NCBI RefSeq assembly: GCF_000327285.1 | Contig: NZ_HE998569.1 | Coordinates: 25,639 to 89,638, forward strand | Source of the DNA: Holdemania massiliensis AP2 | GTDB lineage: Bacteria > Bacillota_I > Bacilli_A > Erysipelotrichales > Erysipelotrichaceae | DNA: 64,000 nucleotides | Direction of reading: 5' to 3' | Shown here: in pieces, positions 16,818 through 25,272 of the stretch | How positions within the stretch are numbered: the stretch's first letter is position 1 | Layout of the letters: the number at the start of each line of letters is the position of its first letter | Translations under genes and position numbers: made by a program | The notes under the pieces: model-generated | What the model was told of the DNA's origin: nothing | Databases searched by the model: none | The model's input: the letters and a program-made list of their open reading frames with translations, nothing else

Positions 16818-19691
16818 ATGAAGAAGAAAAGAGGGCATTCGATTTTGATCGCAGGATTGTCGCTGGGCATGTTCTTCGCGCTGCAGCCTGTTGCCGCTCA
16901 AACGCCGTCAACAGAACAGAAGGATCAGGCTTCAATTCATTTTGCGGATCCGGAGCCCCTGAATTGGAATACGAATCTCGATCTTTCAAAGAAACGAACA
17001 TCTCAAACTCACGGCGAGGTGACGATTGATTCCTTTGATCCTTTGCCGTCTGCCATCGCAAAACAAAGTGTGGCTGTCGGCACGCCGGAGAATAAGCTGA
17101 ATCTGCCGAAGACTCTGACCGGTATCGATTCACAAGGGAACACGGCAGCGGAAATTAAGGTAACGTGGAAAAACAAAGGGGATGCGTATGATCCTTCCAA
17201 GGTTCAGGATTATACGTTCATTGCCGAATTAAGCGCGGGATATCTTCCTGGCAAAACGGCCAGTCTGCCGGAAATTATCGTGACGGTGACGGGTTTTCAG
17301 CCAACGACGCTGCCGGAGAACTATGTGCGGCTGACGATGAAGGCCGGCGAGCTGGAAACAAGAATCAAAAAGGGACAGGTAAAACCGGAAAAGATTGCGG
17401 CGTTGTTCATCGAAGGCGCCATGAATGACGACGATATCAAGTATATTCGTGCGAACTTAACGAATTTGAAGACGCTGAATTTGGAAAAGACATCTTTGAC
17501 CCAGATTTCAGCGCAGGCGTTTCAGGGCATGACGAAGCTGGAGAACGTTGTTCTGCCCAATACGTTAATGAAGATTGAAGATCAGGCTTTTGCCGGATGC
17601 ACCCAATTAAAATCCTTGAATTTGTCCAAGGTTACGTCCATCGGCGAGAGTGCTTTTGCGGACTGCGCCGCTTTAGGGGCTGTGGATCTTTCCCAGGTAC
17701 AAGCGCTGGGAAAGAAAGCTTTTTCCGGCTGTACACAGCTGACGTTGGCGGCCAATACGCAATTCAACGAAGCGCTGAAGCAGATCAGTGAATTCGCTTT
17801 TGAAGGCTGTAAAAATCTATCAGAAATCAACCTGTCTCAGGTTACGGAGATCGGTGCCAGTGCGTTTAAGAACTGCGAAAAGCTGACATTAAAAGCCGGA
17901 ACCGGATTGAATGAAAATTATACAACAATTAATGCTTCGACCTTCTATGGCTGCAGCAGTCTGACTACTGTAGATTTATCGCATGTTACCTCCATTGGAG
18001 CCAGCGCTTTCGATCAATGCAGCAAGCTTGGCGAAGTCGATTTATCGCAGGTGACCTCTTTGGGTGATTCCGCTTTTGAAGGCTGCAGCTCACTGAAGCT
18101 GAAAGCACAGACAAACTTGAATCCAGGTTTAAGCGCCATCGGCAAGCGGTCCTTCGCTCAATGCTCATCATTGAGTCAGATTGATTTGTCCAAGGTCCAA
18201 ACGATCGGTGAGGGAGCTTTTGTGGGCTGCACGTCGATCAGCGAAGTCAATTTGCTTAAGCTGACAGAACTGGGCGCGAAAGCCTTGAAAGACTGCACGG
18301 GACTCAAAGTTCTGGCCCTGCCGCAGAACAAACCGAATTGGAGTGCAGATTCCTTTGAAAATGTTCCGTCGGTTCTGTTGATGTTTGAAAACGGCAAAGC
18401 ATATTCAGATTTGTCCGGTCTGCCAAACGGTTCGGCAGCTCCGGTCATTGAAGGCAAGGATATTCAGGCTGGTGAAACGCTGGAGCTGACAGTTAAGCTT
18501 CCAGTCAGCATCAATGTGACGTATCAATGGAGTTTTAACGGGACCGCGATGGCCTCGCAAACCAATTCAACACTAAAAATTGATCAGGCTCAGGTCAGCC
18601 ATGGCGGAACCTATCAATGTGATGTCACTTGGGGAACCTGGGTTCAGCGGGCGGAAAAGACAATCAAGGTAACTCCGAAACCAACCCCATCTCCATCTCC
18701 AACTCCAACCCCGACGCCAACGCCAACCCCTCAGCCGGTACATGAACATGATTATGGGCCGATGCAGTCCGATCCGACGTGGCATTACCGCGAATGTGTG
18801 GACGGCGACGGGGCGAAGGCCGAAATCGCGGAGCATACGCCGAGTGACTGGATTATTATTGAAAAGGCGACGGCGACCAAGGCTGGAAGTAAAAAGAAAG
18901 TCTGCACCATCTGCGGAAGACAGCTGGAATGGCAGGCCATCCCGGCAACGGGTCCGGAATACACATTCAAAACGCTGAAATCCAAGGAAGCTCAGCTTGA
19001 GATCCGCGGTGATTTTTCCACCAATGCCAGTCTGGCGACAACCGCTGATTTACCGCATAAAGAAGGAACCTGCGATGCCTGCGACGCGATCCGTGAACAA
19101 CAAAAAGCTGCCGGCTGGCTCACAGGTCATCGTCTGCAGCTTAAAGCCGGAAAGTACAAAGGTGATCTGACCGTCGAAATCACAACGGATAAAAAAGACG
19201 GAACCGAAGTGGAACTGTGGATCTGCCAGGATAAAACGTTGGTGAAGGAAACGAAGAAGGTCAAGTCAGGAACAGTTTCGATCACTTTGAAAACCTGGCC
19301 GGATTATATTGGACTTTCGGAAGTGCCGGTGAAGATCAGTGGTCTGCCGGGTTCGCTGTCATTAACGGTTGGTGAACAAACTACGTTAAAACCTGTCCCA
19401 TCGGGCGGAACCTGGGAATATGATCACTCCATTCTGGAAGTAACACAGAACGAAGACAGCTTCACGGTAAAAGCTCTGCAGGTGGGAGAAACAACGTGCA
19501 CCTATTCGGCAGAAGGCGATCAGTACAGTCTGAAAGCACAGGTGAAGGAAAAAGCCGCAGATCCGGCACCGGAAACGAAAAAAACCGGAAGCATCGTCCC
19601 GTTTGCGATTGGAATTCTGGTGTTTGCGGCTGTGGTTCTGATCGGCGGAGCCGTGTTCCTGAAGCGTCAGATTGACAAATCGCAAGGCTGA
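16818..19691 (+). CDS. BspA-like leucine-rich-repeat surface protein
   Basis: 957 residues from ATG 16818 (AAAGGAGGG upstream). A signal peptide ends near residue 31 (FFALQPVAAQ). Residues about 195-510 are LRR_5/BspA repeats with the core AFxGCxxLxxVxLs; then comes an Ig-like segment (about 535-615) and a Pro/Thr hinge (PTPTPTPTPTPQP). Next is an HEHDYGP...W domain with C-x-x-C pairs (CTIC, CDAC), further beta-rich segments and a C-terminal TM helix (about 925-948) with a basic tail. No LPxTG is seen, so it is membrane-anchored. Such proteins bind host or microbial partners at the surface. Confidence 0.82.
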   Translation: MKKKRGHSILIAGLSLGMFFALQPVAAQTPSTEQKDQASIHFADPEPLNWNTNLDLSKKRTSQTHGEVTIDSFDPLPSAIAKQSVAVGTPENKLNLPKTLTGIDSQGNTAAEIKVTWKNKGDAYDPSKVQDYTFIAELSAGYLPGKTASLPEIIVTVTGFQPTTLPENYVRLTMKAGELETRIKKGQVKPEKIAALFIEGAMNDDDIKYIRANLTNLKTLNLEKTSLTQISAQAFQGMTKLENVVLPNTLMKIEDQAFAGCTQLKSLNLSKVTSIGESAFADCAALGAVDLSQVQALGKKAFSGCTQLTLAANTQFNEALKQISEFAFEGCKNLSEINLSQVTEIGASAFKNCEKLTLKAGTGLNENYTTINASTFYGCSSLTTVDLSHVTSIGASAFDQCSKLGEVDLSQVTSLGDSAFEGCSSLKLKAQTNLNPGLSAIGKRSFAQCSSLSQIDLSKVQTIGEGAFVGCTSISEVNLLKLTELGAKALKDCTGLKVLALPQNKPNWSADSFENVPSVLLMFENGKAYSDLSGLPNGSAAPVIEGKDIQAGETLELTVKLPVSINVTYQWSFNGTAMASQTNSTLKIDQAQVSHGGTYQCDVTWGTWVQRAEKTIKVTPKPTPSPSPTPTPTPTPTPQPVHEHDYGPMQSDPTWHYRECVDGDGAKAEIAEHTPSDWIIIEKATATKAGSKKKVCTICGRQLEWQAIPATGPEYTFKTLKSKEAQLEIRGDFSTNASLATTADLPHKEGTCDACDAIREQQKAAGWLTGHRLQLKAGKYKGDLTVEITTDKKDGTEVELWICQDKTLVKETKKVKSGTVSITLKTWPDYIGLSEVPVKISGLPGSLSLTVGEQTTLKPVPSGGTWEYDHSILEVTQNEDSFTVKALQVGETTCTYSAEGDQYSLKAQVKEKAADPAPETKKTGSIVPFAIGILVFAAVVLIGGAVFLKRQIDKSQG
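18678..18731 (+). repeat. Coding Pro-Thr/Ser hinge repeat
   Basis: Short tandem CCAACN/CCATCT-type units within the LRR gene encode a (Pro-Thr/Ser) hinge. Such tracts can change length by slippage in steps of three bases without loss of frame. Confidence 0.6.
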
Positions 19692-19727
19692 TCTGAACGC
19701 AGCTTCAAAGATTTCCATTTTAATTCT

Positions 19728-19766
19728 AATCAGCGTAACCCTACAACGGCTGCGCTGATTTTTCGT
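19728..19766 (+). terminator. Terminator of the LRR gene
   Basis: AATCAGCG (19728-19735) and CGCTGATT (19753-19760) followed by TTTCG. A TATAAT at 19911-19916 ahead of the kinase gene is its likely -10. Confidence 0.7.
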
Positions 19767-19953
19767 TTATTGGGAAGGATCGACCCCAAGCTCAAAAAAG
19801 CTATTTCCGACGTATAAATTAAGCTTCAATTTTAAACAGAATTTTGCTGAGCGGTCAGAAGCTCTGTGTTTATCTTCATGACTTACTATTCAATTTTTAA
19901 GCTGTTTTGTTATAATATTGTCGGCTTGGTTATGAGAATCGGGGGAATGGGTT

Positions 19954-21243
19954 ATGGATAATCTGATCATTGCCAACATTGCGCTGGATCTTTTCTGTTT
20001 ATTCTTATCTTTGATTCCGATTATATACCTAATGAATGACCAGCGTTATCAATACAAGCTAAATCGTTACTTTTTAGGGATCAGTATTGCCAACGGCACG
20101 ATGATCATAGGAGATTTGGGTGATTGGTGTATTCGAGATGTTGCAACACAGAATCTGAGCATAATTCTTTCTTTGCTTTCTCTGTTGTTTTATGTCAGTT
20201 CTGCCTTTTTACTGTATTTTTTTGCCCAATATCTTGTTGAATATTTAAAGCTGACAGCCAAAGCAAGAAGAAGTTTTTTAACTGTTGCTGCATTGTTGTG
20301 CGCAGTCCAGATATTTTTTGCGGTACTCAGTCCATGGACAGGCGCTTTTTTCCGCATCACCGAAAATGGATATCAACGAGGCGCGTTGTTTGCGATTTCC
20401 CAAGGGGTGCCGTTATTCTGTTATCTTTCTTTTACTTATCTGGTCATTTTGTGCCGAAAAAAACTAACCCGCCGGGAATTATTTTTCTTCCTGCTGTATA
20501 TTTTTATACCGTTGGTAGCCGGCGTTCTGCAGATGTTTTTTCGGGGAATTGCGGTTCTCAACGTCGGCGTTACGTTGGCGCTGCTGCTTATTTTTGTCAA
20601 CATTCAGTCTGGGCAGGATCTGCTGATGAAGCAGCAGGAAAAAGAATTAATGGAATCCCGAATTGAAATCATGCTTTCTCAAATTCAGCCGCATTTTCTG
20701 TACAATGCCCTAACTACGATTAGTCAACTCTGCGATGCAGATCCCAAACAAGCGAAAGAAGCCATTCATGATTTTGCCTGTTTCCTGAGAGGGAATATGG
20801 ATGCGTTAAAAAGTAAGGCGCCGATTCCTTTTGAACAAGAGCTTTATCATGCGGAAAATTATCTGGCGCTTGAACAGCAGCGGTTTCAGGATCGTCTACG
20901 CATCATTTATGAGATTACCGCTCGAGATTTTTCCATCCCCTCCCTAACGCTGCAGCCCATTGTGGAAAATGCAGTGCGTCACGGTGTTTTAAAACGAGAG
21001 GAAGGCGGACAGATTATCATCCGCACAGAGGAAACAGATCAAGCTTTCATTGTTCGTGTTGCCGATGACGGCCCTGGAATATCAAACGACAGCATTACTG
21101 GGGATTCGCAGTCGCACATCGGTATTGAAAATGTACGGAGTCGTTTGGCAATTCTCTGCCAAGGAACATTAACCTTGCAAAGTAAGGAAGGCATGGGGAC
21201 TATTGTCACGGTTGTCATTCCCAAGGAGGTGCAGAGTGAATGA
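19954..21243 (+). CDS. Membrane sensor histidine kinase (LytS/YesM-like core)
   Basis: 429 residues. Six or seven TM helices fill the first 225 residues with no large outside domain. The kinase core is the His_kinase family of LytS/YesM type: SQIQPHFLYNALTTI with the phospho-His near 245, then PIVENAVRHGV (N box), DDGPGIS and GIENVRSRL in the ATPase. It senses a membrane or small-molecule signal and phosphorylates the regulator encoded next, whose start overlaps its stop (ATGA). Start ATG 19954. Confidence 0.85.
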   Translation: MDNLIIANIALDLFCLFLSLIPIIYLMNDQRYQYKLNRYFLGISIANGTMIIGDLGDWCIRDVATQNLSIILSLLSLLFYVSSAFLLYFFAQYLVEYLKLTAKARRSFLTVAALLCAVQIFFAVLSPWTGAFFRITENGYQRGALFAISQGVPLFCYLSFTYLVILCRKKLTRRELFFFLLYIFIPLVAGVLQMFFRGIAVLNVGVTLALLLIFVNIQSGQDLLMKQQEKELMESRIEIMLSQIQPHFLYNALTTISQLCDADPKQAKEAIHDFACFLRGNMDALKSKAPIPFEQELYHAENYLALEQQRFQDRLRIIYEITARDFSIPSLTLQPIVENAVRHGVLKREEGGQIIIRTEETDQAFIVRVADDGPGISNDSITGDSQSHIGIENVRSRLAILCQGTLTLQSKEGMGTIVTVVIPKEVQSE

Positions 21244-22028
21244 ATTTGATTGCGGTGGATGATGAACCTTTCGTATTAAAAGCTCTGGAAGAAGCCCTGA
21301 AAGAAGCTGTACCTCAGGGAACGCTGCATTGTTTTACTGCTCCCAGCAAAGCTTTAGCCTATATCCGCAGCACCTCGGTTGACGCAGCCTTTCTGGATAT
21401 TGAGCTGGGCAGCATGAACGGACTTGTTTTGGCAAAAATGATAAAAGATATCTGTCCGGAAGCCCATATCATATTTGTAACCAGTCATGAACAATATGCT
21501 TTGGGCGCTATTCAGATGCATGCTACCGGATATTTGATGAAACCTGTTATGGCGGAGGATCTGCGCCGGGAACTGACGTTTATTTACGGCGATGTCTTAC
21601 CGCGCCGTAAGATAAGGGTGCAGACATTCGGCGGTTTTGATATCTTTGTGGATGAAAATCTGGTTTTATTCAAACGATCCAAATCAAAAGAACTGCTTGC
21701 TTATTTGATCGACCGGCGCGGGATCAGCGTGACAGCGGCGGAAGCCTGTGCGGTATTGTGGGGAGATGCTTCCATTGACTCACGCAAGAAAGGGTATTTC
21801 CGGATTGTGGTGAAAGGCTTGCGGGAAGCGCTGCAGGCGGCTGGAATTGAAGACATTCTGCTTCGCTCCTGGAACAGCCTTGCGATTATTCCAAATAAGC
21901 TGGACTGCGACAGCTATCATTTTCTAGAGGGTGATCCCCAGTTTGTTAACAGCTACCGTCATGATTATTTATGCTGTTATGAATGGGCTGAGTTCAGCTT
22001 GGGGCCTGTTTTATACAAAAATGATTGA
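21240..22028 (+). CDS. Response regulator with receiver and SARP-like winged helix
   Basis: 262 residues. Receiver domain 1-120: acidic pair DD at 7-8, phospho-Asp53 (FLDIE), Thr in FVTS and Lys in LMKP. Residues 125-230 form a winged helix of the OmpR/SARP kind (KELLAYLIDRRG, a pattern also seen in BTAD regulators) rather than the LytTR domain that usually accompanies LytS kinases. This is the receiver-SARP class (COG3947-like, recalled). Start overlaps the kinase stop by ATGA. Directly behind it stands a promoter with tandem 11-bp repeats, a likely target. Confidence 0.82.
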   Translation: MNLIAVDDEPFVLKALEEALKEAVPQGTLHCFTAPSKALAYIRSTSVDAAFLDIELGSMNGLVLAKMIKDICPEAHIIFVTSHEQYALGAIQMHATGYLMKPVMAEDLRRELTFIYGDVLPRRKIRVQTFGGFDIFVDENLVLFKRSKSKELLAYLIDRRGISVTAAEACAVLWGDASIDSRKKGYFRIVVKGLREALQAAGIEDILLRSWNSLAIIPNKLDCDSYHFLEGDPQFVNSYRHDYLCCYEWAEFSLGPVLYKND

Positions 22029-22067
22029 GAACTTCCAAGGGGAGTTCTTTTTCATTGGAAGCTGTCT

Positions 22068-22103
22068 TTTGTAACGGGTTTGTAACGGGCATTGTGCTAA
22101 GAT
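22068..22103 (+). promoter_or_regulatory. Tandem-repeat promoter, likely target of the receiver-SARP regulator
   Basis: Two exact, adjacent copies of TTTGTAACGGG (22068-22078 and 22079-22089) are followed by eight bases and TAAGAT (22098-22103) as a -10. No good -35 is present because the repeats occupy that place. SARP/OmpR-type activators bind direct repeats with an 11-bp period and sit about 8 bp before the -10, exactly this layout. Regulator assignment is inferred from adjacency. Confidence 0.6.
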
Positions 22104-22126
22104 AAAAAACAAAGGTGGTGAGATCA

Positions 22127-22306
22127 ATGCCGATTTTAATCACGGGCAGACGAAAAGAGTTCCCAGACAAACAAAACATGGGGATGGAACGACTTAATCT
22201 AAAGGCTGTACTGACCTCAATCTGCCTTTCCGAACATTTCAGGTTTGATGAAACAGGGACTGTGTGTTTGTTTTTTTGTCCCGTAAAAACACATCGGCGG
22301 TTATAA
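22127..22306 (+). CDS. Small protein of unknown function behind the tandem-repeat promoter
   Basis: 59 residues from ATG 22127, with a good AAAGGTGGTGA ribosome site and a promoter of its own. The protein starts MPILITGRRKEFPDK, contains a moderately hydrophobic middle (LKAVLTSICLS) and three Cys, and ends in a basic HRRL. No family is recognised. Coding is supported by the ribosome site and position only; the transcript could instead act as RNA. Confidence 0.4.
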   Translation: MPILITGRRKEFPDKQNMGMERLNLKAVLTSICLSEHFRFDETGTVCLFFCPVKTHRRL

Positions 22307-22975
22307 AAGAATCGGATGGATCAGAATCATCAAGCGTCACAATCACTCACTGAAAGTGATGCTCAAGAATCTAGGACACCCGTGGGTTCCATTCTCTTTA
22401 TGAATCGGAAGGAGCTGAAATTTTCAGTTCAATCAGCTTCGTTTCATGAATTAGAAAGCCTGAATTTGCATTTTAACGCCAATTTCTTGAAAAAGATCCG
22501 GGACTTCGTTATATTTTAATCAAGTTATAATCAACGTGAGCTTTGGCTATATAAAAAAATCTTTGCCTAACAAGGTTAGCTGTATGTTAGATGAAAACAA
22601 CGATGTGCCAAATTGCGCTTGAAGGATGAGGCTGATCTTTAAAAATTACTGTTTCTGAGATATTCTTTCAAAAAAATCAATCGCGAACGGACGGAATAAG
22701 GATTAAACTAATAAAGGTTGATTTCTGATGCAATCGCAGAGGATAGATTGAGTCTCTGTCTAAAATGATTTGAGAAGCAAGTCAGAACAGGGGGCATGTC
22801 CTTGCTTGAACAAACTGTCAATTAAAGCTTACTTTTTGTGACAGCCTGGATGGATCATATTTCTTGCCGAATCAGAACAAAAAAGACGGATGAATTCCGC
22901 CGCTCTTAAGATAAAACTGAAATTTTTAATTAACGCAAAAAGTAAGCTTTTCAAGACAGAAGGAAGGGGGAGGCT
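22307..22975 (+). other. Long intergenic leader region before the surface-polymer operon
   Basis: About 670 bp without a supported gene. The main element is a perfect 15-bp inverted repeat: AAAGCTTACTTTTTG (22824-22838) and CAAAAAGTAAGCTTT (22936-22950), 97 bp apart, ending 25 bp before the first start codon. It encloses a smaller pyrimidine/purine stem (GACGGATGAATTCCGCC). It may be a structured 5' leader or the footprint of a small inserted element. Confidence 0.45.
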
Positions 22976-23860
22976 ATGAGGAAGCGAAAATGGGGATTGG
23001 CGGTGTTTGCCATTCTGGGAATAAGCATGGCGGCGGTTCAGTTATTGAAACCGAAACCCAAGAATATTGAATCACCTTTACATCGCAAAGGCATGTTTGA
23101 ATGGAAGGAAGAACGGATTGAGCAGCCTGAAATTGCCGGCGAGATCATTGATCAATTTCAAATCACGGACTGGTATCAGGAACTGGGTCTTCCGATAGAA
23201 CATAAAAAGACAGCCCAATTCGTAAAGCAGCTGCACGGGCAAAATGTGAAAGTCTATGCGTTGGTCGGGGAAACGGACTGGGGTTATGAGTCCGAGGGCC
23301 AATCGTTGATTCAATATTTGGAAGAACTGGTTCAATATAACAAAAAGAGAATGCCGGCAGAACGCTTTGATGGCGTGATGGTTGACGTCGAGCCGTATAC
23401 TCGTTCACGCTGGAAAAAAGATCCGGAAGAAAATATGAAGCTTTATGTTTCCGGAATGATCGCGGCCTATCGTTTTGCGCAGGAGCATGATTTGATCTTC
23501 ATTGCGTGTATTCCCCGTCATTATGACGATCAGGGCTTGACGCAGCAGCTGGAAACTTTAATTCGGGATGGCTGCGATGAGGTTGCCGTTATGGATTATG
23601 ACTGCGGAGCGGAAGCTGAAAAAATCGAAACTGAAGCTCAACTGGCCGCGAAGTATGATAAAGCTCTGCACTGTATTCTGGAATTTCAGGAAGTCGGAAA
23701 ACATGGCCTGACCGAAGATAAGACATACCGAAATAAAGGCCTTGCAGCTGCAGAAGCGGCTTGGGAAAAAGTGGATCAAGCCTTTCCGGAAATGCGGATT
23801 GTTCATGATTATCATTGGTCGATGCCGCTGATGGAAATGATGAAGGAGGACAGCGAATGA
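22976..23860 (+). CDS. Membrane-anchored TIM-barrel (glycosidase-like) protein, first gene of polymer operon
   Basis: 294 residues. N-terminal hydrophobic anchor (about 6-22), then a probable TIM barrel with RFDGVMVDVEPY (about 128-139) and VAVMDYDCGAE. The D-x-E after a beta strand is like the active site of GH18-type and related glycosidases, but no family can be assigned. Start ATG 22976 behind GAAGGGGGAGG. First gene of an eight-gene operon; its stop overlaps the next start (ATGA). Confidence 0.6.
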   Translation: MRKRKWGLAVFAILGISMAAVQLLKPKPKNIESPLHRKGMFEWKEERIEQPEIAGEIIDQFQITDWYQELGLPIEHKKTAQFVKQLHGQNVKVYALVGETDWGYESEGQSLIQYLEELVQYNKKRMPAERFDGVMVDVEPYTRSRWKKDPEENMKLYVSGMIAAYRFAQEHDLIFIACIPRHYDDQGLTQQLETLIRDGCDEVAVMDYDCGAEAEKIETEAQLAAKYDKALHCILEFQEVGKHGLTEDKTYRNKGLAAAEAAWEKVDQAFPEMRIVHDYHWSMPLMEMMKEDSE

Positions 23861-24567
23861 ATGAAGTGCTCAGACAGGAGCGAAAATTTTTGATATCTTT
23901 GAGCCAGCGGACGCGTTTCGAGGGTCAGCTGGACGCTCTTCTTCATCAGGATCAGCATAATACTGATCTTCTGCAAGGGGGGTATCGGGTGCGGTCCTTG
24001 TATTTTGATACGTTGAATGATCGGGATTTCTACGCCAAGATAGACGGCGTTGAACAACGGCGGAAGCTGCGTCTGCGGATCTATCATCCTGAGGATGAAA
24101 CGGCCTTTTTGGAAATGAAGCAAAAACAGGGAGCCAACCAGCTGAAGCGCTCCTTGCCGGTGAGCCGCGAGGATGCAGAACAGTTGATTCAGGGAAATTA
24201 TAAGCCGCTCTTGCATTATCGTGAAGATTTTGCGGCTGAATGCTATGCGATTCTGAATCGTGAGCATTACCGTCCGAAGACGGTGGTTGAATATCGGCGC
24301 AAAGCCTATGTGCTGCCGGAAAACAGCATCCGAATTACGTTGGACAGTGATATTCAGGCGAATGAATTCCGCTATGATATTTTTGATCCGCAGTTGGCGC
24401 TGGCGCCGGCGCTGGATCCGTGGAAAACGATTCTTGAAGTAAAATATAATCATTTTCTGCTTACGTATGTCCGGGATATTATCCGCAGCTGCAACCAAAG
24501 TGAATTGTCAGTCAGCAAATATTGTATGGCGCGCCGAATCGGGCTGCGATATACCGAATTTTATTAA
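23857..24567 (+). CDS. VTC-domain protein (polyphosphate polymerase-like)
   Basis: 236 residues from ATG 23857, overlapping the upstream stop by four bases. It has the VTC tunnel fold of the CYTH-like triphosphate tunnel family: ERKFLIS, YRVRSLYFDT, RKLRLRIY, FLEMKQK, VVEYRRKAY, IRITLDSD and ILEVKYN provide the alternating Glu/Lys/Arg that line the tunnel. In yeast Vtc4 this fold makes polyphosphate from ATP. Bacterial copies regularly sit beside DUF4956 and CotH genes, as here. Its substrate in this setting is unknown. No TM helix, so it acts on the cytoplasmic side, likely with the DUF4956 membrane protein. Confidence 0.83.
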   Translation: MNEVLRQERKFLISLSQRTRFEGQLDALLHQDQHNTDLLQGGYRVRSLYFDTLNDRDFYAKIDGVEQRRKLRLRIYHPEDETAFLEMKQKQGANQLKRSLPVSREDAEQLIQGNYKPLLHYREDFAAECYAILNREHYRPKTVVEYRRKAYVLPENSIRITLDSDIQANEFRYDIFDPQLALAPALDPWKTILEVKYNHFLLTYVRDIIRSCNQSELSVSKYCMARRIGLRYTEFY

Positions 24568-24582
24568 AAGGGGGAATTTTGG

Positions 24583-25260
24583 ATGAGTTCTTATTTATCG
24601 AATTTAATGCAGCAAATTGAAGCGCTGAACGCGGGTCAGATTCTGGCTCAGATTTTCATTGCCATGGTATTGGGCTTCGTCATTTATCTTTCGTATTATC
24701 TGGCGCATGCCGGTACGGTTTACAGCCGGAAGTTTAATGTCAGTCTGGTTGTTTTAACACTGCTGACAACCATCGTTATGACCGCTATCGGCAATAACGT
24801 CGCCTTATCGTTAGGTATGGTCGGCGCGTTGTCCATCGTGCGTTTTCGGACAGCGATTAAAGATTCGCGGGATACAGTTTACATCTTCTGGGCCATTGTT
24901 ACCGGTCTCTCGTGCGGTGTTGGAGATTACATGACGGCCGGTCTGGGCGCCGCCGGAGTCTTTCTGGTGCTTTTGCTTCTGGGCCGGATTAAAAATGAAA
25001 ACCGGATGCTGCTGATCGTGCGCGGCGCCCGCAGTACAGAAGAACGGATCATGTCGGTGATTACGCATTATTTTGAAGGCCGGCTGGATTTGCGGGTGAA
25101 AAATACGACCCGCGATACGATTGAGCTGATCTACGAAATCCCGCGGAAAACTTATGAAAAAAATTTACAGAAGATGTCGGGGATTGATGAAGAATTATAT
25201 CAGATTGAACATGTCCAGTATGTGAATATCGTCGCTCAGGACGATGATATCAGCAGCTAA
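24583..25260 (+). CDS. DUF4956 membrane protein
   Basis: 225 residues. Four hydrophobic segments between about 20 and 135 (for example LVVLTLLTTIVMTAIG, FLVLLLLG), with the conserved turn LGMVGALSIVRFRTAIKD, then a soluble C-terminal domain of about 85 residues. This is the DUF4956 family, which co-occurs with VTC and CotH proteins in many Gram-positives. The likely role is a membrane partner of the VTC protein. Start ATG 24583 follows AAAGGGGGA. Confidence 0.8.
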   Translation: MSSYLSNLMQQIEALNAGQILAQIFIAMVLGFVIYLSYYLAHAGTVYSRKFNVSLVVLTLLTTIVMTAIGNNVALSLGMVGALSIVRFRTAIKDSRDTVYIFWAIVTGLSCGVGDYMTAGLGAAGVFLVLLLLGRIKNENRMLLIVRGARSTEERIMSVITHYFEGRLDLRVKNTTRDTIELIYEIPRKTYEKNLQKMSGIDEELYQIEHVQYVNIVAQDDDISS

Positions 25261-25272
25261 TGGAGGCAGATC

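Noticed and set aside
22316..22519. 67-codon open frame after the small gene at 22127
   Set aside because: No ribosome site before its ATG, no recognisable protein character, and it lies in AT-rich non-coding DNA.
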